DNA from: Beijerinckia mobilis
GTDB taxonomy: Bacteria; Pseudomonadota; Alphaproteobacteria; Rhizobiales; Beijerinckiaceae
Reading direction: 5' to 3'
NCBI RefSeq assembly: GCF_000745425.1
Contig: NZ_KN050689.1
Location: 92,368 to 156,367, forward strand
DNA: 64,000 nt
Positions 1 through 10,323 of the stretch are shown in pieces. The translations under genes were made by a program, and so were the position numbers. The notes under the pieces were generated by a model that saw only the letters and a list, made by a program, of their open reading frames with translations, was not told the DNA's origin and ran no database searches. The first letter of the stretch is position 1, and every line of letters starts with the position of its first letter.

Positions 1-5
1 TCGTG

Positions 6-37
6 GTTTCGATCCACGCTCCCGCACGGGGAGCGAC
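6..37 (-). CRISPR. Leader-proximal repeat of the cas-adjacent type I-C array (array cut by window edge)
   Basis: One complete 32-bp repeat is visible, preceded by five bases of a spacer at 1-5. It is identical base for base to the ten repeats at 19300-19932. Read on the minus strand it starts GTCGCTCC and ends GGATCGAAAC, the form known for type I-C, and GCTCCC/GGGAGC can form the repeat hairpin. It lies downstream of cas2, the usual I-C position. The rest of the array lies outside the window to the left, so spacer number is unknown. Confidence 0.93.
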
Positions 38-337
38 CTCCTGCTGATAACCCACTCTGATTGAAAAAGAAATCAGCCCAATAGCGCGAACCAATGAGCG
101 GGCGCCCGCAATCGGTCGGCCGCATCCACCACTTATGAAAGAAATACATTTATTTCCAATGCGCTACAATTTGCGCGAACCTTCGCCGAGAGGCGGTCAC
201 GCTATGGGTTCGCGCGAGATCACGGCTCGCCAGAGACGGCAGTCTCAAACCTTTCGACACGTCTTCATCACCCGCCTTCATGGATCCAATCCTGAAGACG
301 ATGGTCGCGGTGCGCCCTGCCGGACTCTTCGGATTTT
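38..337 (-). promoter_or_regulatory. CRISPR leader between cas2 and the first array
   Basis: This 300-bp stretch has no convincing gene. It separates the cas2 stop from the first repeat and should carry the pre-crRNA promoter and integration signals, firing leftwards on the minus strand. It resembles the DNA flanking the second array at 19933-20146. Shared features include the start CTCC(T/C)GCT(G/C)ATAA directly next to the repeat, TGATTG about 20 nt in, a GCGCGAAC word about 50 nt in, and more weakly GGTTCGCGC near 207. The leader role is inferred from position and this similarity. Confidence 0.75.
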
Positions 338-628
338 CTATACGATGAGCACGCCATTGAGATCGGCCGCGGGCTTGGCGCCGATATGTTCCACCCGGCG
401 TTGCCAATTCGCGCCGAGGTAATAATAACGCAAACTGTCTGTATCCGGCTTGATCAACTTTTCGAGCCGCGCCTTGAGCAACGCCCATTGCGCCGGATCG
501 ACCTCGATCTCGAAGACCGAATATTGCACCCGCTGGCCATAATCCCGGCAGGCTTTGGCCACCCGCCGCAGACGGCCGGCGCCGCCTGGATCGCTAGTGC
601 GTACATCATATGTCACGAGCACGAGCAT
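338..628 (-). CDS. cas2: CRISPR-associated endonuclease Cas2 (type I-C)
   Basis: This is a 96-residue Cas2, which with Cas1 forms the spacer integration complex. It opens with the typical MLVLVTYDV strand carrying the conserved Asp, followed by a helix with [20 protein letters not shown], the ferredoxin-like Cas2 pattern. An upstream start at 688 would add 20 residues overlapping cas1. The ATG at 628 is preferred because GGAGG lies 6 nt upstream and 96 residues is the normal Cas2 size. It is the last gene of the operon, 22 nt after cas1, and the array follows. Confidence 0.95.
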   Translation of the reverse strand: MLVLVTYDVRTSDPGGAGRLRRVAKACRDYGQRVQYSVFEIEVDPAQWALLKARLEKLIKPDTDSLRYYYLGANWQRRVEHIGAKPAADLNGVLIV

Positions 629-650
629 GGATGCCTCCGATCCGCATCGA

Positions 651-1685
651 TTATTTCCAGAACCACGGCGGATAGGCATCGAGATCACCGCGCAGATGCC
701 GCGCGAGCATCTGCGCCTGCAGAAAAGGCACGAGCCCGAGCGGCGCCATTTCCTGCAGGAAAGGATGACGCCGCTCCTCCTTCTTGCGCTCCTGCCACGC
801 GGTCAGCACGATTTTCCGCGCCGCGTCCGTCAGCACGACGGCGCCGCCATCGCGCGTCTCGAAATCAGCGGCACCGATCTGGCGGCGATTGATCAGCGAC
901 AGCACCAGCCGATCGGCGAAAACTGGCCGCAATTCCTCCATCATATCGAGCGCGAGGCTCGGCCGGCCCGGCCTGTCGCGATGCAGAAAGCCCACCGCCG
1001 GATCGAGCCCCACGCTTTCCGCGGCGCTGCGGCAATCGTGGGTCAGGAGCGTATACAGAAAGGAAAGCAGCGCATTCACCGCATCGAGCGGCGGCCTGCG
1101 TGAGCGCCCGTGAAAATGCAACTCCGGCTCATCCACGCGAATCAATGTATCGAAGACATCGAAATAGCAGAAGGCCGCCTCACCTTCCGCGCCGCGCAGG
1201 ACATCAGCGCCCTCCTGTATGCGCGAGACCCTTTGCAGGATCGCGCCGAGCCTGTCGATCGCGCCCGCGAGCCGCGTTCTTTTCTCCGGCGCGATGGCAT
1301 CGCCGTGATCACGCAGGCCGCGCTGGAGCACGGCGCGCTGATTGGCGATCTTGCCGAGCACGAAACTGCGCACGATCTCGTCCGGCGCATCGGAGGCGCG
1401 ATATTGGGCGCGGCGCAGAAGGACATTGCCACTGACGGGACCTTCGACCCGCGCCTGAAAACGCCCCACGCGATCGAGCAGGACGAGCGTGATACCGGAA
1501 GCGGCGAGCGCCTGGATGAGCGGCGGCGACACGAGGATCGCGCCAAAAACAATCACCGATCCCAGCATGTGAAACGGAACGCGCGAACGCTCCGCGCCAT
1601 CAATTTCGGCGACGAGATTTTCGCCATCCTTGCGCAAGGCCATGCCTTCCGTGGTGACGAACAGAGTGTTTAAAAGCTTCTTCAT
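651..1685 (-). CDS. cas1: CRISPR-associated endonuclease Cas1 (type I-C)
   Basis: This 344-residue integrase catalyses spacer insertion at the leader-repeat junction. The N-terminal beta domain is followed by the all-helical catalytic domain. The expected metal ligands are present: Glu about 167 in GAEGEA, His about 235 in [13 protein letters not shown], and an acidic cluster at 247-251 (DMMEEL). Its ATG overlaps the cas4 stop by 4 nt, implying translational coupling. No lesion is seen, so the adaptation module appears intact. Confidence 0.96.
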   Translation of the reverse strand: MKKLLNTLFVTTEGMALRKDGENLVAEIDGAERSRVPFHMLGSVIVFGAILVSPPLIQALAASGITLVLLDRVGRFQARVEGPVSGNVLLRRAQYRASDAPDEIVRSFVLGKIANQRAVLQRGLRDHGDAIAPEKRTRLAGAIDRLGAILQRVSRIQEGADVLRGAEGEAAFCYFDVFDTLIRVDEPELHFHGRSRRPPLDAVNALLSFLYTLLTHDCRSAAESVGLDPAVGFLHRDRPGRPSLALDMMEELRPVFADRLVLSLINRRQIGAADFETRDGGAVVLTDAARKIVLTAWQERKKEERRHPFLQEMAPLGLVPFLQAQMLARHLRGDLDAYPPWFWK

Positions 1686-2392
1686 GGGCTCTCCCCGCGC
1701 ATCCCAGCATCTCCACCGGGAGAATCCGCACCGTCGAGTGCCTCGCGGATCATCCTGTCGCGAAAGACCAGCGCCGATTGTCCCGAGGTTTTTGGCTGGC
1801 AGAGATCAAGCAGCGAGCAGGCGCGGCACCGCGCCGCCTGCCAGACGGCGGGAGGCGTGCGGCCGCAGGCAAACAAAGCCCGCAATTGCGCCGCCGTTGC
1901 CTCCGTCAGCTGCCGCAGCCCGGCATCGAAACATACGATGACGCGGCGCTTCGTCCCGGCATAGAACAAAGCCCCCTGCGGCACCGGCCGTCCGGTCATC
2001 TCTTCGAGACAAAACGCCTGGGCACAGAGCTGCACCTCGTCAGCGCGATGGTTTTTCGGCTTGCCGCGTTTGTATTCGACGGGAAAGGCCGTCTCGCCCG
2101 CCTCATCCTTGCGGAATTCGACGAGGTCGGCGATACCGGCAACACCAAGCCGTTTCGAGACGAGCGGCAGGCCGGTGACGCGGCGCAGCCCCTTCACCCG
2201 CCGCAATCCCGGCTCATGCACAGTCTCGTGCACCACGCGGCCTTCGGCGGTGAAGAAATTTTCCTCCCACGCCTGTTCGAGATGGATCAGCGCCGCCTGA
2301 CGCAGACAATAGACTGCGTGCTGCATGGCCGAGAGAGGGATGGGATCATCGAGGCCACCCTCACCGGCCGGCACGCAGGCGGAAGCCGGCAT
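1682..2392 (-). CDS. cas4: CRISPR-associated exonuclease Cas4 (type I-C)
   Basis: This RecB-like nuclease with an iron-sulfur cluster trims prespacers and selects for PAMs during adaptation. The N-terminal Cys sits in HAVYCLRQAAL, and three C-terminal cysteines in CRACSLLDLC complete the 4Fe-4S site. The nuclease core shows EYKRGKPK and the QLCAQAFCLEE helix. The frame is open to 2518, but residues before the ATG at 2392 look like shadow of cas7, and 236 residues fits the family. The start is not certain because the Shine-Dalgarno sequence is weak. It overlaps cas1 by 4 nt. Confidence 0.93.
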   Translation of the reverse strand: MPASACVPAGEGGLDDPIPLSAMQHAVYCLRQAALIHLEQAWEENFFTAEGRVVHETVHEPGLRRVKGLRRVTGLPLVSKRLGVAGIADLVEFRKDEAGETAFPVEYKRGKPKNHRADEVQLCAQAFCLEEMTGRPVPQGALFYAGTKRRVIVCFDAGLRQLTEATAAQLRALFACGRTPPAVWQAARCRACSLLDLCQPKTSGQSALVFRDRMIREALDGADSPGGDAGMRGESP

Positions 2393-2427
2393 GGCTTCCG
2401 CCCCGCTTTCGGGTTCCTGTCGCGGAG

Positions 2428-3429
2428 TCACAAGAGTTCGATGAGTTCGACGCCTTCGGGCAGGGTCTCGCGGTCGATCGCAATATGATAATCCTCGAAG
2501 GAGCGCGCCACCGGCCAATTGCCGGTGCGTTCATCCCCGATCGGGTGCTGCTCGCCTTTGTAGGCGCGCAGCGTCTTCACGCGATCGAACAATGTATGCG
2601 CCGGGGCATTGCCGAGCTGGCTCGCATGGCGGAACACGATCAGTTTTCGCGCCGTCATTTCGCCGCGCGCCGCCGAATGATCCTGATCGAACATATTGGT
2701 CAGCGCCTCAAAGAGCAGCGCGAGATCGCCCTCGGTAAAGCCGGTGCCCTTGACCGGATGGGCAGCGAGCGGCGCGGAAATGAAGCCATGGGCGCGGTAG
2801 AGCCCATAGGGCACGATATGTTTGCGGCCCATGGTGCGCGCGTCGCCGCGCTTTTCCTCGCCGGTATCGCCCTCTGCGCGTTCCTTCTTTTCCTGCTCGC
2901 TCGTCGCCGCCATGCGGGTGATCGAGATTTCGAGCGGCAGGATCGGCTCGGCCGATTGCGCGAAGGTGATCTGCACCGGCCCGCGCACCTGGCCGGCATT
3001 GATCTTGGTGGAGAGCACCGCGCCGAAGGTGCGGATGTCATAGAAATTATCGCACATGAAATCGCGAATCCGCGCCGCCTGTTCATCAGAATCCGGCGTC
3101 AAGGTCTTTGCCTTCTTCACCGTCTCGTCGCCGGGATATTCCCGCAGATAGGCTTCGCGATGTTTCTCGTTGAGGATCGCGCCTTCGGTAACATAGATTC
3201 GATAGCGCGGCGCGTCGGCTTTGGCGAGTTCGACATAATTGCGGATCTTGCGCTTCAGGCAGACATCGCTAACGAGGCCAAGACCGGTTTCGGGATCGAT
3301 ACGCGGCATGTTGCCGGCATCGGGATCACCATTCGGATTACCGTTCTTGACGTCGAAATAGAGGATGAATTCGTGACGCTTTGTCAGCGCGTCGGCGCGG
3401 CTTTCAGCCAATGTGTCGGCATGTGTCAT
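2428..3429 (-). CDS. cas7: Cascade backbone protein Cas7 (Csd2, type I-C)
   Basis: This 333-residue subunit polymerises along the crRNA spacer in the I-C Cascade. Family hallmarks are FDVKNGNPNGDPDAGNMPR near the N-terminus, RDFMCDNFYDIRTFGAV in the middle, and KHIVPYGLYRAHGF later. It is somewhat longer than the roughly 290 residues usual for the family. The extra length includes a charged stretch near EKKERAEGDTGEEKRGD, probably a surface loop. Its ATG overlaps the cas8c stop by 4 nt. Confidence 0.96.
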   Translation of the reverse strand: MTHADTLAESRADALTKRHEFILYFDVKNGNPNGDPDAGNMPRIDPETGLGLVSDVCLKRKIRNYVELAKADAPRYRIYVTEGAILNEKHREAYLREYPGDETVKKAKTLTPDSDEQAARIRDFMCDNFYDIRTFGAVLSTKINAGQVRGPVQITFAQSAEPILPLEISITRMAATSEQEKKERAEGDTGEEKRGDARTMGRKHIVPYGLYRAHGFISAPLAAHPVKGTGFTEGDLALLFEALTNMFDQDHSAARGEMTARKLIVFRHASQLGNAPAHTLFDRVKTLRAYKGEQHPIGDERTGNWPVARSFEDYHIAIDRETLPEGVELIELL

Positions 3430-5276
3430 TGGGTTCCATCCTCATTGTCACGATTGGCCTCTTCGCCGTTCTCATCCTTCTTCGCCTTGGCGAAACCCGC
3501 CGCGCGCTCATGATAATAGCCGATGGCGAAACGGCCCTGATCTTCCGCATGCAGGCTTTTGGGGAGATCGGGCGGCAGGTGATTGATGATCTCCTGCATA
3601 TGCCCATCGATCCACAGGCCGCGACCCCGCTTGCGGGCATCAGCGATATGGGTGCGCGCGCCACGGATCAAAGTCGCGAAGACATGGGCGGGCGTCGAGG
3701 AGGCGGCATTGTAATAGCGGTCGGCGACGGAGGCGTTGACACGGCCGAGCGCGGCATATTGCGCCGCCTCTACCATGGCGAACAGCCGCCCGAGGTGATA
3801 GGCGGGGCTGGGATTGTCGGGATCAAGCGACACGGGCAGGGGCTCCTCGGGGTGAAAGCGATTGAGTGCGGCCTTGAGGACGGCAGCATGCCAGCCGAAA
3901 CGCGCGAGATGCGGCGCGGCGCGCAGACGCATGAGCGCGGTGGCGAGCAAAGTGCGGGGATAGGCCGTGCCGGTGAGCACGGAGCGTAGAACTTCGCCCG
4001 CGAGATTTTTGGGAATATTGTCCCATTTCTCCTGCAAGGCGGTGGTTTTCAGCAAAAGCCGCTGCACCGAAGGCGGCCGCCCGCGCCAGGGCACGGGCTC
4101 TATGGCGAGATCTTCGGCATGTTTCGCAAGCGCCGCCTCGACCGCGCCGAATGTATCCTCCAGCCAGAAACGCACGCTGAGACGCGCGGCATTGGGCGAG
4201 AGGCCAAGGACATAAAAGCGGATTTGCGATTTCAGCGCCGGATCGAGCGTCTTGACGGCCCGGCCTTCGGCGAGGTCCTCTATCTTTTCGCGGACCCGCG
4301 CGGACTGGCCCTCCTCGCTCACGGCTTCGTCCGGCGCATGGTCATCAAAAGCACCAAGGAACATATCCTCGGCCTGTCGCGCCGCCTGTTCCGCTATGGC
4401 GGCGTCGAGCGCCGAGGCATCGGCCCAGAAGGCGACGGTGGCATCGCCCACCCGCAGGCGATGGCGCCCGCCGCGCGCAAGCAACGTATTCAGCGCCGCG
4501 CCATAACGGAAGGCGGCCGCTTCGGATGTCGGCGCATTGTAACCCTGCTCCTTGCCGTAAGAGGTAAAGGCATCGACATTGAAGGAAACCAGCGGCACTT
4601 CCGCCGAGGCGGTGTCATCCACGCCCTTGATTTTGGGATGCAGGCGCACCAGCGGGCCGTTACGACCGCTGATGAGACAGAAACCTTCGGCAGGCGCATC
4701 GGCAGCTGCCTGTTTGCGGGTGCGTTTCGGAGCATCCTGTGATGCAGGCGCAATCTCATCCGCCGGTTTCTTCGATCGCAATCGATCCACATGGGCGCGC
4801 GCGGCCGGACGTTCATGCAGCAGGCAATCATCGCCCCTCAATTGAAAGGCGAGATTGACCGCGAGTTCCTTCTCGCCACGTTTCAGTTCATCGATCCGCT
4901 CCGGCGTCCATTGCTGTAGAAACAGCACCAGCGCATGCAGCCCTGCATCCGTTTCCCCGGCGAGTTCGGCAAGATGCAATTCCTTGAAAGCCGCATGGTC
5001 GCGGATCGCCTTGGCCGGATTTTTGGGGCCGAAACCCAGCACATAAGCGGCATTGTCCCACAAAAAATAAGGCGTCGAGCCACTGCCCGAGCGGCCGAAC
5101 CATTTGGGCACGCATTCGATGCGCGCCTTGCGGCCATCGAGCCAGCTCTTGGCCTCGCTCAATGTTCCATCCGCCCGCAATTCGAGGACGAGGCCGATCG
5201 GCTCGCGTGACCAGCCCGGCGCCACGGCATCGGGAATGCGATCGTAATAATGATCGAGCGCTTCGAGAATGCTCAT
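3426..5276 (-). CDS. cas8c: Cascade large subunit Cas8c (Csd1, type I-C)
   Basis: This 616-residue protein is the large subunit that reads the PAM and, in I-C systems, also yields the small Cas11c protein from an internal start. It begins MSILEALDHYYDRIP, typical of Csd1, and contains ELAVNLAFQLRGDDCLLHERP and a C-terminal helical region with HIADARKRGRGLWIDG. An internal Cas11c start was not located with confidence. The gene overlaps both cas5c and cas7 by 4 nt, so the three Cascade genes are translationally coupled. Confidence 0.95.
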   Translation of the reverse strand: MSILEALDHYYDRIPDAVAPGWSREPIGLVLELRADGTLSEAKSWLDGRKARIECVPKWFGRSGSGSTPYFLWDNAAYVLGFGPKNPAKAIRDHAAFKELHLAELAGETDAGLHALVLFLQQWTPERIDELKRGEKELAVNLAFQLRGDDCLLHERPAARAHVDRLRSKKPADEIAPASQDAPKRTRKQAAADAPAEGFCLISGRNGPLVRLHPKIKGVDDTASAEVPLVSFNVDAFTSYGKEQGYNAPTSEAAAFRYGAALNTLLARGGRHRLRVGDATVAFWADASALDAAIAEQAARQAEDMFLGAFDDHAPDEAVSEEGQSARVREKIEDLAEGRAVKTLDPALKSQIRFYVLGLSPNAARLSVRFWLEDTFGAVEAALAKHAEDLAIEPVPWRGRPPSVQRLLLKTTALQEKWDNIPKNLAGEVLRSVLTGTAYPRTLLATALMRLRAAPHLARFGWHAAVLKAALNRFHPEEPLPVSLDPDNPSPAYHLGRLFAMVEAAQYAALGRVNASVADRYYNAASSTPAHVFATLIRGARTHIADARKRGRGLWIDGHMQEIINHLPPDLPKSLHAEDQGRFAIGYYHERAAGFAKAKKDENGEEANRDNEDGTQ

Positions 5277-5980
5277 GCGGCCAATCCACTCTCGGCAATA
5301 CAGCGATTGACATCGAGGATCCCGTCCTGAAGCCGCGCGCGGAAGAAGCGGGACGTATTGTTATTGGCGAAGTCGATATCATGCAGCATCCAACCGAGAT
5401 CGCGATCGCGTGAATCGGCCGGAAGTTCACAGACAGGCAGCGGCGCGCCCTCGGGGATCAGAGCAAAATCGGCGGCGAATTCCCGTGTGCCGAGGCAAGG
5501 ATGGTGAAAATACTGGCCCTGTTCCGCGCGGCGGTTGAACATGGCGATATGTTTGGCGCCAAGGTCCTTTTCGCCCAGATCCTTATCCGGCGTGTTTTTG
5601 CCGGGATTGCCGGTCAGATCGAAATGCGCCTCGATAACATAGGCGACGTCAATCAGCAGCGTCGTCGCACGCTGTTGCCGGTTTGCCTGAATCTCGATTC
5701 CCATGCCGCCGAGTTCGCCCGAGCGCATGGCGCGCCCGGCAAGCGCGGCGCTTGCCTTGTCGCCGACCTCATTACGCCGGAAATTCTGAAACCGGATCGG
5801 TTTCAGAACATGGATGCGATCGACGCGCCAGACGATCGCCGGTTTCCAATGGATCGCTTCGAGAATGCCGCGTGCGGCGGAAGGCGTCATGACATCATAG
5901 GAGACACGTTCCGCCTTCATTTCCGGGCGTGTGAAACAGGCCCGCGGCCCCCAGACATGGAGGCGCACTCCGTAAGGCAT
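5273..5980 (-). CDS. cas5: crRNA-processing endonuclease Cas5c (Cas5d)
   Basis: Type I-C lacks Cas6, and Cas5c cuts the pre-crRNA and caps the 5' handle. The 235-residue protein starts MPYGVRLHVWGPRACFTRPE. The ATG at 5980 has AGG 7 nt upstream; a TTG at 5998 is less likely. From memory of the Bacillus halodurans enzyme, the catalytic trio is a Tyr in an I-Y-W-K-P motif plus a Lys-His pair. Here the Lys-His pair is seen in GAKHIAMF, but the Tyr position reads AIHWKP, so His replaces Tyr. Whether processing is affected is unknown. Confidence 0.94.
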   Translation of the reverse strand: MPYGVRLHVWGPRACFTRPEMKAERVSYDVMTPSAARGILEAIHWKPAIVWRVDRIHVLKPIRFQNFRRNEVGDKASAALAGRAMRSGELGGMGIEIQANRQQRATTLLIDVAYVIEAHFDLTGNPGKNTPDKDLGEKDLGAKHIAMFNRRAEQGQYFHHPCLGTREFAADFALIPEGAPLPVCELPADSRDRDLGWMLHDIDFANNNTSRFFRARLQDGILDVNRCIAESGLAA

Positions 5981-6205
5981 CAGATGACCTCGCAACAATG
6001 AATAAATACATTCAGGCAGGAAAAAGGCTTTTGATGAAAGTAATCTGCGGGATACCCTAAGAGAGAGTTAAAACATTCGTAGTGTTTTTGAAATTTATAG
6101 CCGCAAGCGCCACTCTGTCATCCGCCGAAGGAGAGAGGCAGAGCCAGCGAGACATCATCCCGCATACGTAAACGATGACCATGCGCCGTTTGGATATCAT
6201 TTCCG
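5981..6205. other. Spacer between cas3 and cas5c
   Basis: No gene is seen in these 225 bp. It is the only sizeable gap inside the cas operon and is visibly AT-richer than the flanking genes. A promoter for the cas5c-cas2 segment is plausible, but I could not pick out convincing -35 and -10 boxes. Confidence 0.4.
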
Positions 6206-8590
6206 TTACAAAATATTTTCCTCCGACCGTCGTAACAATGGCTCATTGAGCCGCACACCCAGCTTCGGGTCATAATGGGCAAGATCGGACAATTTCAGCA
6301 TTGCGTCGCCGAATTCCTTGCGCACGGGAGTGAGGACGCCGCGCGCAAACCATTCGTCTCGCATCTTCTTCGGTATGCCGACCGTATAATTCTGCAGCCG
6401 CCGCAGATCGCCTTGCAGCGGTTTCTCCGCAAAAACCACACGGTCCAGCAAATCATCGACGAGGTGGTCCTGCGCATCCGCATGCCAGGGGACGATCACC
6501 GGCTCCATCACCTCTTCAATAAGGTGGAAAGATTCAGCGATGGATCTGAACGGCGCGCGGCCATTCTCTCCCTCGTTGATCGCCAGGAGCACGCCTTCGC
6601 ACCCGTTGATCTTCGTCTTGTCGAACGACTCGATCCCCTTGCGGAAATAGAGCTCTTTGAAATAGGCGGCGATGGCTTCAAGCGAGAGAAGATCACCACC
6701 ATGATCTTCCAGAAGGCTTCGCGCCGCCTCACGAAAAATCTTGAGTTCATGGGGTGGATTGTCGTCTTCCGGCTCGAACACGACGACGCGGCCGAGGACC
6801 GGCAGCAATTCGCCCTCGCGATTGCAGCGCCCAGCCGCCTGAAAAATGGAATCGAGCCCAGCCCAGGCGCGCCAGATTTCAGGAAAGGAAATATCGACGC
6901 CCGCCTCGATCAGGCTGGTGGCAACGAGACGCACGGGCCTGCCGTCATCGAGATCACGGCGCAACCCGGCCAACACGGCACGGCGATGCGCCGGACACAT
7001 GAGCGTCGTCAGATGCGCCGCGCCGGGCATATGCTCGATAAGGGCAAACAGATCCTGCGCATGTCTGCGGCTGTTGACGATGCACAGCATCCGTTCCTTT
7101 TCCGCAAAACGCGCGGCAATTTCCTCATTGGTGGTCACGCCTGCGCGGATTTCGGCGCACGTGCGTTTGAGTGCGGTGTGTAAATGACGCGGATCGGGTG
7201 CGAGTTCGTTTTCGTCCGCAATCGCAAGCCCGTAACATTCCTTCGCGCCATCATTTTTGCGCCTTTGCAGCCCTGCATCCTGTTTGCGCCACGCAGGCCG
7301 CGTCGCCGTACACAGAACCACGCTCGCATCATAATTGCGCACGAGTTCGTCGAGCGCCGCGAGGCAGGGCAGAAGCACATGCTGCGGCAAGGTCTGCGCC
7401 TCATCGAGCACGATGACAGCATTGGTGAGATTATGCAGCTTGCGGCAGGCGGACGTCCTGTTGGCGAAAAGACTTTCGAAAAACTGGACGGCGGTGGTGA
7501 CGATGATCGGCGCATCCCAGTTCTCAGAGGCGCGGCGCAATCTTCCGAGTGCGCCGCCAAGGCCGCCATCACCGATCTTGCCGAAGCCCGGAGCACGCTC
7601 CCAATCGAAGCCCGAATGATGTTCCAGCACGATCGTCCGGTCATCGAGCGCCGTGCGAAAGACATCGACGGTCTGTTCGATGATCGATGTATAGGGAATG
7701 ACATAAATGATGCGGCTGCGCTGGTGAATCGCGGCATGATTGAGCGCAAATGATAGCGAGGCGAGCGTCTTGCCGCCGCCGGTCGGCACCGTCAGCGTGA
7801 AAAAGCCTGGCGTCATCGCCGCCTTGCCGGTGACCGTCTGCAAAATGGCGGCGCGCAAATTGTTCAGATCGGATGCGTGCGCCTTTTGCTGCAACGCTTC
7901 CATATATGCGGCAAGCCGCGCAGCGAGTGCGGGAAAATCACCGTGGATTCCGCGTTCCACCCCGCCATACTGCATGAATTTTTCAGTTTCGAGGAAATCG
8001 GCATCGACGAGCGCGGAAAACAGCATGCGGGTGAGAAAGGCCTGCGTGAAGGCAGGCTGCTGCACGCCGGGGCGCTGCGACGGCAGGAACCGTGCTGTCG
8101 GCATCAGCGTCTTGCCTTCGGTGACCGGACCGGCATAAGCCTGCCAGCCCTCGTAATCCGGCACCTCTTTATAGTTGGCAGGATCGAGCCGCTCGTCGAT
8201 ACGGCCGGGATCATCGAGCCCGGCATGGTGCCCGGCGATTGCAGCGGCCAGCGCACGGCCGAGCCAGTTATTGACGCGCTTTACGATTTCGCGCGCACCG
8301 GCTGTCGAATGATCCGGGCCGTGTCTTTTTTCCTGCCCCTTCTCATCCTGCTCGGCGGCATGGCGGAGATAGTCCTGAAAGGCCTGCGAACATTTGCCGA
8401 TATCATGCAATTGGCCAAGCAGATGGCCGAGCGCCGCACAGCCGAAGACGCCGGCAAATTCCTCGGCGCGCGCCGCCACCGCCGCAAGATGGTCGGCAAG
8501 CGGCTCCCAATCCTCGCACGGTCGATGCTTTTTCGTATGCGCGTAACGGAAAGGATGTCCATCAGCAGAAGATGATACCGCCATCACCAT
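6206..8590 (-). CDS. cas3: CRISPR-associated helicase-nuclease Cas3 (type I-C)
   Basis: This 794-residue effector unwinds and degrades target DNA recruited by Cascade. An N-terminal HD nuclease domain carries His34, HD at 62-63 and HH at 121-122. The SF2 helicase follows with Walker A VPTGGGKT (about 268-275), DEAQ (396-399) and a C-terminal half with [12 protein letters not shown] and [10 protein letters not shown]. The ATG at 8590 is chosen; a GTG at 8611 is possible. A 225-bp gap separates it from cas5c, unlike the overlaps further down, so cas3 and the Cascade genes may have separate promoters. Confidence 0.95.
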   Translation of the reverse strand: MVMAVSSSADGHPFRYAHTKKHRPCEDWEPLADHLAAVAARAEEFAGVFGCAALGHLLGQLHDIGKCSQAFQDYLRHAAEQDEKGQEKRHGPDHSTAGAREIVKRVNNWLGRALAAAIAGHHAGLDDPGRIDERLDPANYKEVPDYEGWQAYAGPVTEGKTLMPTARFLPSQRPGVQQPAFTQAFLTRMLFSALVDADFLETEKFMQYGGVERGIHGDFPALAARLAAYMEALQQKAHASDLNNLRAAILQTVTGKAAMTPGFFTLTVPTGGGKTLASLSFALNHAAIHQRSRIIYVIPYTSIIEQTVDVFRTALDDRTIVLEHHSGFDWERAPGFGKIGDGGLGGALGRLRRASENWDAPIIVTTAVQFFESLFANRTSACRKLHNLTNAVIVLDEAQTLPQHVLLPCLAALDELVRNYDASVVLCTATRPAWRKQDAGLQRRKNDGAKECYGLAIADENELAPDPRHLHTALKRTCAEIRAGVTTNEEIAARFAEKERMLCIVNSRRHAQDLFALIEHMPGAAHLTTLMCPAHRRAVLAGLRRDLDDGRPVRLVATSLIEAGVDISFPEIWRAWAGLDSIFQAAGRCNREGELLPVLGRVVVFEPEDDNPPHELKIFREAARSLLEDHGGDLLSLEAIAAYFKELYFRKGIESFDKTKINGCEGVLLAINEGENGRAPFRSIAESFHLIEEVMEPVIVPWHADAQDHLVDDLLDRVVFAEKPLQGDLRRLQNYTVGIPKKMRDEWFARGVLTPVRKEFGDAMLKLSDLAHYDPKLGVRLNEPLLRRSEENIL

Positions 8591-8874
8591 GCCCCGCGCG
8601 AGGAAGGCCACGCGAATCGCAGAGCGATCTCGGTATTCGCCCCAATTACAGAACGATAATGGCGTATCAGCTCCCTATTGCCTCGGCCATGGACAAAAAG
8701 TCCCATCCCCTCGGCATTTTGCCGGGTTTTCAGGCATCAGCGGGCATGGTAGTGCCAAAGAATCAGCCGGCCGCCACAAGTCTTGCCCTGAAAGTTTTGT
8801 GGTCCTTCCCCAATCCGGCTGCGCAAGCCTCAAGCCGGCCGCGCCAGCCCGCTGCTTCCGGAGACATTTGCAAG

Positions 8875-9780
8875 ATGACGCAGACCTTTCTCGACAAATG
8901 CAAGGCAGAGGCGCAACCCTGGTTCGAGACCTTGCAGGACAAGATCATCCAGGCGTTCGAGACGATCGAAGCGGAAGCGCCCGGCCCCTTCCTCGACGGC
9001 GCCAAGCCCGAGCCCGGCCGGTTCCGCCGGCAGGCCTGGGTCCGCCAGAATCCCGAGGGCGGCGAGGGCGGCGGCGGTACCATGGCCCTGCTCTCCGGGC
9101 GCGTCTTCGAGAAGGCGGGCGTTCATGCCTCGACCGTCTTCGGCCGTTTCTCCTCGGAATTCGCCAATCAGATCCCCGGCGCGAGCGAGGATCCTCGTTT
9201 CTGGGCGTCAGGCCTGTCGCTCATCGTCCATCCGGTCAATCCCAATGTGCCGACGGTGCATATGAACACCCGTTTCGTCGTCACCTCCAAGGGCTGGTTC
9301 GGAGGCGGCGCGGATCTGACGCCGATGCTCGACAAGCGCCGCAATCAGACCGACAAGGACACAGTGGATTTTCACGCGGCCATGCATGCAGCTTGTGAGA
9401 AACACAAGGACGTCGCCGATTATCCGCACCTCAAGCAATGGTGCGACGAATATTTCTTTCTGAAACACCGCAACGAGCCGCGCGGCATTGGTGGTATTTT
9501 CTTCGATTATTTCGACGTCAAGGACGAGGCCGCCTTCACCGCCAATTTCACTTTCGCTCAGGAAGTCGGAAAATCCTTTCTCGCGATCTATCCGGAGATC
9601 GTGCGGCGCAATTTCGTCCTGCCCTGGACCGAGGCCGATCGCGACGAGCAATTGATCCGGCGCGGCCGCTATGTCGAATTCAATCTGCTTTACGATCGCG
9701 GAACGATCTTCGGCCTCAAGACCGGCGGCAATGTCGAGGCGATCCTGTCCTCGCTTCCCCCAGTCGTCAAATGGCCCTGA
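8875..9780 (+). CDS. hemF: Oxygen-dependent coproporphyrinogen III oxidase
   Basis: HemF converts coproporphyrinogen III to protoporphyrinogen IX with molecular oxygen in haem synthesis. The 301-residue protein covers the family, with [20 protein letters not shown], the signature [17 protein letters not shown], and the C-terminal FNLLYDRGT(I)FGLKTGGN. The frame is open upstream, but the ATG at 8875 ([10 protein letters not shown]) matches the usual N-terminus, with GGAG about 11 nt before it. It is divergent from cas3 across 284 bp that must hold both promoters. Confidence 0.96.
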   Translation: MTQTFLDKCKAEAQPWFETLQDKIIQAFETIEAEAPGPFLDGAKPEPGRFRRQAWVRQNPEGGEGGGGTMALLSGRVFEKAGVHASTVFGRFSSEFANQIPGASEDPRFWASGLSLIVHPVNPNVPTVHMNTRFVVTSKGWFGGGADLTPMLDKRRNQTDKDTVDFHAAMHAACEKHKDVADYPHLKQWCDEYFFLKHRNEPRGIGGIFFDYFDVKDEAAFTANFTFAQEVGKSFLAIYPEIVRRNFVLPWTEADRDEQLIRRGRYVEFNLLYDRGTIFGLKTGGNVEAILSSLPPVVKWP

Positions 9781-9869
9781 ACCCATTGGCCCGGCACCAA
9801 ATTCCGCTGCCGATTCGCGGCATGAGCCCCATCCCGCTGCGCTTACGCCTCCGGCATGGGGATCTTGTC

Positions 9870-9891
9870 CCGCAGTTTTTGTGCGGTTTTT
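9870..9891 (+). terminator. Possible rho-independent terminator after hemF
   Basis: CCGCA and TGCGG form a 5-bp stem around a 7-nt loop, followed directly by five T residues, about 90 nt past the hemF stop. The stem is short, so termination strength is uncertain. No gene is seen in the rest of 9781-10025. Confidence 0.4.
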
Positions 9892-10025
9892 GCAACAATT
9901 TTCATCTCTTTGGCGGAATGATTTGAAAATTCGCCCAAATCATCCATCATCCCGCGGCCTGTCCCTGCCGGTGCATCGGCCTTAGCGATGGGAGGGCGCA
10001 GGGGTCCGAACGAGAGGTCACAATC

Positions 10026-10271
10026 ATGAATTTCGAGCCAGGCGATATCGTGCAATTGAAATCAGGCGGCCCGGCCATGACAGTATCGGGGACCGATACG
10101 GACGGCGTGCGCTGCGTCTGGTTCGCGGAAATCAGCGGCGAGGTCAAAACCAGCGTGATTCCGTCCATCTGCCTGGAATTGATCATCCTCGACGACGAAG
10201 AACTGGACGACGAAGAAATCGAGGAAGACGAACCTCTGCCGCTCCCTTCGGGCCGGCGGCGAAGGCAATAG
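10026..10271 (+). CDS. Small DUF2158 (YodC-like) protein
   Basis: This 81-residue protein opens with MNFEPGDIVQLKSGGPAMTV, the signature of the YodC/DUF2158 family of small proteins of unknown function. A CVWF segment follows. The C-terminal part is strongly acidic (DDEELDDEEIEEDE) and ends in the basic tail GRRRRQ, which is unusual for the short family members. AGAGG lies about 8 nt before the ATG. It appears to be a single-gene unit facing a convergent hairpin. Confidence 0.85.
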   Translation: MNFEPGDIVQLKSGGPAMTVSGTDTDGVRCVWFAEISGEVKTSVIPSICLELIILDDEELDDEEIEEDEPLPLPSGRRRRQ

Positions 10272-10323
10272 GCTCCCCGCTTCCATGCAGAAAGCTTGAA
10301 ATAGCCTTATCCTGGAAAAGTCT

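Noticed and set aside
1682-2518. Longer Cas4 start at 2518
   Set aside because: The first 42 residues translate DNA inside cas7 and do not resemble Cas4.
3967-4845. Several plus-strand frames opposite cas8c
   Set aside because: They are high-GC shadows with basic, repetitive composition. The cas8c frame is clearly the coding one.
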